NCBI GenBank assembly: GCA_017442535.1
Contig: JAFRZL010000051.1
Coordinates: forward strand, 58,289-122,288
Origin: Bacillota bacterium
Lineage (GTDB): Bacteria > Bacillota > Clostridia > Lachnospirales > Bianqueaceae
DNA: 64,000 bases
Reading direction: 5' to 3'
The position numbers and the translations under genes were made by a program. The notes below the pieces were generated by a model. It was not told the origin of the DNA, searched no databases, and worked only from the letters and a program-made list of their open reading frames with translations. Below are positions 62,641 through 64,000 of this stretch, in pieces; positions within the stretch are counted from its first letter, which is position 1; each line of letters starts with the position of its first letter.

Positions 62641-64000
62641 GCGGATCGGGAGGCTCAGCCAAAACGCGTTCCGGCGCGCCGGTTCGTAAGAATCAGATCA
62701 TCAGCCTCACGGCAGAAGACCTGACAAGAGAAGGGGCCGGAGTCGGCCGTTATCAGGGATTTACCCTTTTTGTCCCGGGGCTGCTCCCCGGCGAGACGGC
62801 CGAAGTCCTGGTACTCCAGGTAAAAAAACAATATGGATTTGCCAAAGTCCTGCAACGTCAATCCGATTCACCCAAGCGCACTGAACCGGATTGTTTGTAT
62901 TATCCGAAATGCGGAGGATGTCAGCTGCGCCACATGGATTACGAGGAGCAGCTGGCCTGGAAGGGTCGGCAGGTCTATGAGCTGATCAAACGCGTCGGCG
63001 GCGTGGAACTGCCCGAAATCCCCGAAGTCCTGGGCCTTTCGCCCGATGAGAGAATGCATTACCGCAACAAAGCCCAGTACCCGGTACAGATGGTGGACGG
63101 CCGTATGGAAGCCGGTTTTTATGTGCCCCACAGCCATCGCCTGATACCGGTCGCCTCCTGCGCGATCGAGTCTGAAGCAGCGAATCGTCTGGTTCCACTG
63201 ATCGTAGACTTTTGCCGTGGACACCATATTCCAGCCTATGATGAAATGACGGGACAAGGTCTCCTGCGGCACATTCTGGTGCGTACCGGTCTTCCCGGAG
63301 AAATTCTTGTCTGCCTGGTGCTGAATGGCGAATCCCTGCCCGGTGAGCGGGAATTATGGGAACTTCTGCGGCAGCAGGGCGTTAAATCTTTTTCAATAAG
63401 CGTGAATCGTTCCCGCGGCAATGTGATCCTTGGAGAACGCATGCGTCTGGCGGGGGGATCTGAAACCATTCTGGCCTCGATCGGTGATCTCCGCTTCCGC
63501 ATCTCCGCCGGTTCTTTTTTTCAGGTTAATCCTGCGGGTACCGAGAAATTATACCGGACTATACTGGAATTTGCTGGTCTGACAGGCTCTGAAACCGTCT
63601 GGGATGCTTACTGTGGAGCCGGAACGATCTCGCTCTTCCTCGCCAGGCAGTCCCGTCATGTCTTCGGGGTGGAAATCTTTGCACCGGCAGTGGAGGATGC
63701 TCGGGCCAATGCTGCGCAGAACGGTATCACCAATGCAGACTTTTTTGCCGGAGAGGCGGAAACCGTTATACCTGCGCATTTTGCGGAAACAGGGATCCGT
63801 CCTGATGTGATTGTCGTTGATCCGCCCAGAGCCGGCTGCGACGAGCGCCTCCTTCGGACCATCCTTCAGATGCAGCCTGACCGTATGATTTACGTCTCCT
63901 GCGATCCGGGAACTCTCGCCCGCGACCTTCGCATTCTGACAGAAGGCGGACTGCAGATATCAAAGGTCCGCTGCACAGACATGTTCCCACAGACCGGGCA
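62637..64000 (+). CDS. RlmD-family 23S rRNA (uracil-5-)-methyltransferase, cut by window edge
   Basis: At least 454 residues, running off the right edge. It begins MSGSGGSAKTRSGAPVRKNQ, then a TRAM domain (about 20-80), the 4Fe-4S cluster CGGCQLRHMDYEEQL, the SAM site WDAYCGAGTISLFLA, motif DPPRAGC and the nucleophile Cys in YVSCDPGTLARDL. Only a few C-terminal residues should be missing. It is the second TrmA/RlmD-type gene in the window (the other lies at 8704-10128); one probably makes m5U1939 and the other m5U747, or one does both. Confidence 0.92.
   Translation, partial: MSGSGGSAKTRSGAPVRKNQIISLTAEDLTREGAGVGRYQGFTLFVPGLLPGETAEVLVLQVKKQYGFAKVLQRQSDSPKRTEPDCLYYPKCGGCQLRHMDYEEQLAWKGRQVYELIKRVGGVELPEIPEVLGLSPDERMHYRNKAQYPVQMVDGRMEAGFYVPHSHRLIPVASCAIESEAANRLVPLIVDFCRGHHIPAYDEMTGQGLLRHILVRTGLPGEILVCLVLNGESLPGERELWELLRQQGVKSFSISVNRSRGNVILGERMRLAGGSETILASIGDLRFRISAGSFFQVNPAGTEKLYRTILEFAGLTGSETVWDAYCGAGTISLFLARQSRHVFGVEIFAPAVEDARANAAQNGITNADFFAGEAETVIPAHFAETGIRPDVIVVDPPRAGCDERLLRTILQMQPDRMIYVSCDPGTLARDLRILTEGGLQISKVRCTDMFPQTG

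Overview
This 64 kb window looks like a chromosomal stretch of a mid-GC, low-to-moderate-oxygen Firmicute of class Clostridia, probably a gut Lachnospirales or Oscillospirales type. The signs are strong Shine-Dalgarno sites (AGGAGG-like), sigmaA-type promoters, a T-box leader on serS, a dnaG-rpoD(sigA) operon, MutS2, AddA, HelD, type III glutamine synthetase (GlnN), a FeoA-FeoB fusion and iron-sulfur aldo/keto reductases. I see no rRNA, tRNA, CRISPR array, insertion sequence or prophage. The taxon is inferred from gene content only.

Layout. 1-10.4 kb (mostly minus strand): a small membrane protein cut by the window edge, an AAA_28-type P-loop protein, a ferrous iron uptake unit (FeoAB fusion plus Cys-rich FeoB partner), a TldE/TldD pair, an esterase, a membrane-anchored zinc-ribbon protein, a DUF6440-like protein, a TrmA/RlmD-family RNA methyltransferase and a small acidic-tailed membrane protein. 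10.5-15.6 kb: a cytosolic sialidase-like protein divergent from a sugar ABC importer (lipoprotein plus two permeases, no ATPase), with a 19-bp palindrome between them. 15.7-22.9 kb: a HicB-like protein, a ComB-family phosphatase, then dnaG-rpoD-trmK-nif3 and a nucleoside kinase. 23-34.8 kb: HelD-like helicase, a DUF5060/DUF5605-type glycoside hydrolase with a Gfo/Idh/MocA oxidoreductase, flavin reductase, serC, two aldo/keto reductases, an Mbeg1-like hydrolase, and a badly damaged lipoprotein-aminotransferase pseudogene. 34.9-36.1 kb: an HMA-domain protein with a ZIP transporter behind a striking nested dyad. 36.1-41.9 kb: GlnN divergent from a three-gene split glutamate synthase; the two leaders share a 9-nt motif. 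41.9-43.5 kb: serS with its T-box. 43.5-45.4 kb: the most unusual locus, a protein with six VY(G/A)GP-type repeats and a C-terminal zinc ribbon, overlapped by a radical SAM/SPASM enzyme gene. 45.4-64 kb: dCMP deaminase, aldehyde dehydrogenase, NrdR, AddA, a UvrD helicase, an Lrp regulator with an aminotransferase, TrmL, MutS2, a two-component system with a trypsin-like/PDZ membrane protein, a YhaM-type nuclease, and a second RlmD-family methyltransferase cut by the right edge.

How the genes work together. The clearest functional units are ammonium assimilation (glnN and gltB1-B2-B3, divergent consensus promoters with structured leaders), metal homeostasis (Feo system, HMA-ZIP), glycan use (sialidase/ABC importer; DUF5060 hydrolase/oxidoreductase), DNA and RNA maintenance, and the candidate peptide-modification pair at 43.6-45.4 kb. 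That pair is my main candidate for an undescribed system: a substrate protein with a 23-residue repeat period that carries no cysteine in the repeats, and a SPASM-type radical SAM enzyme translationally coupled to it.
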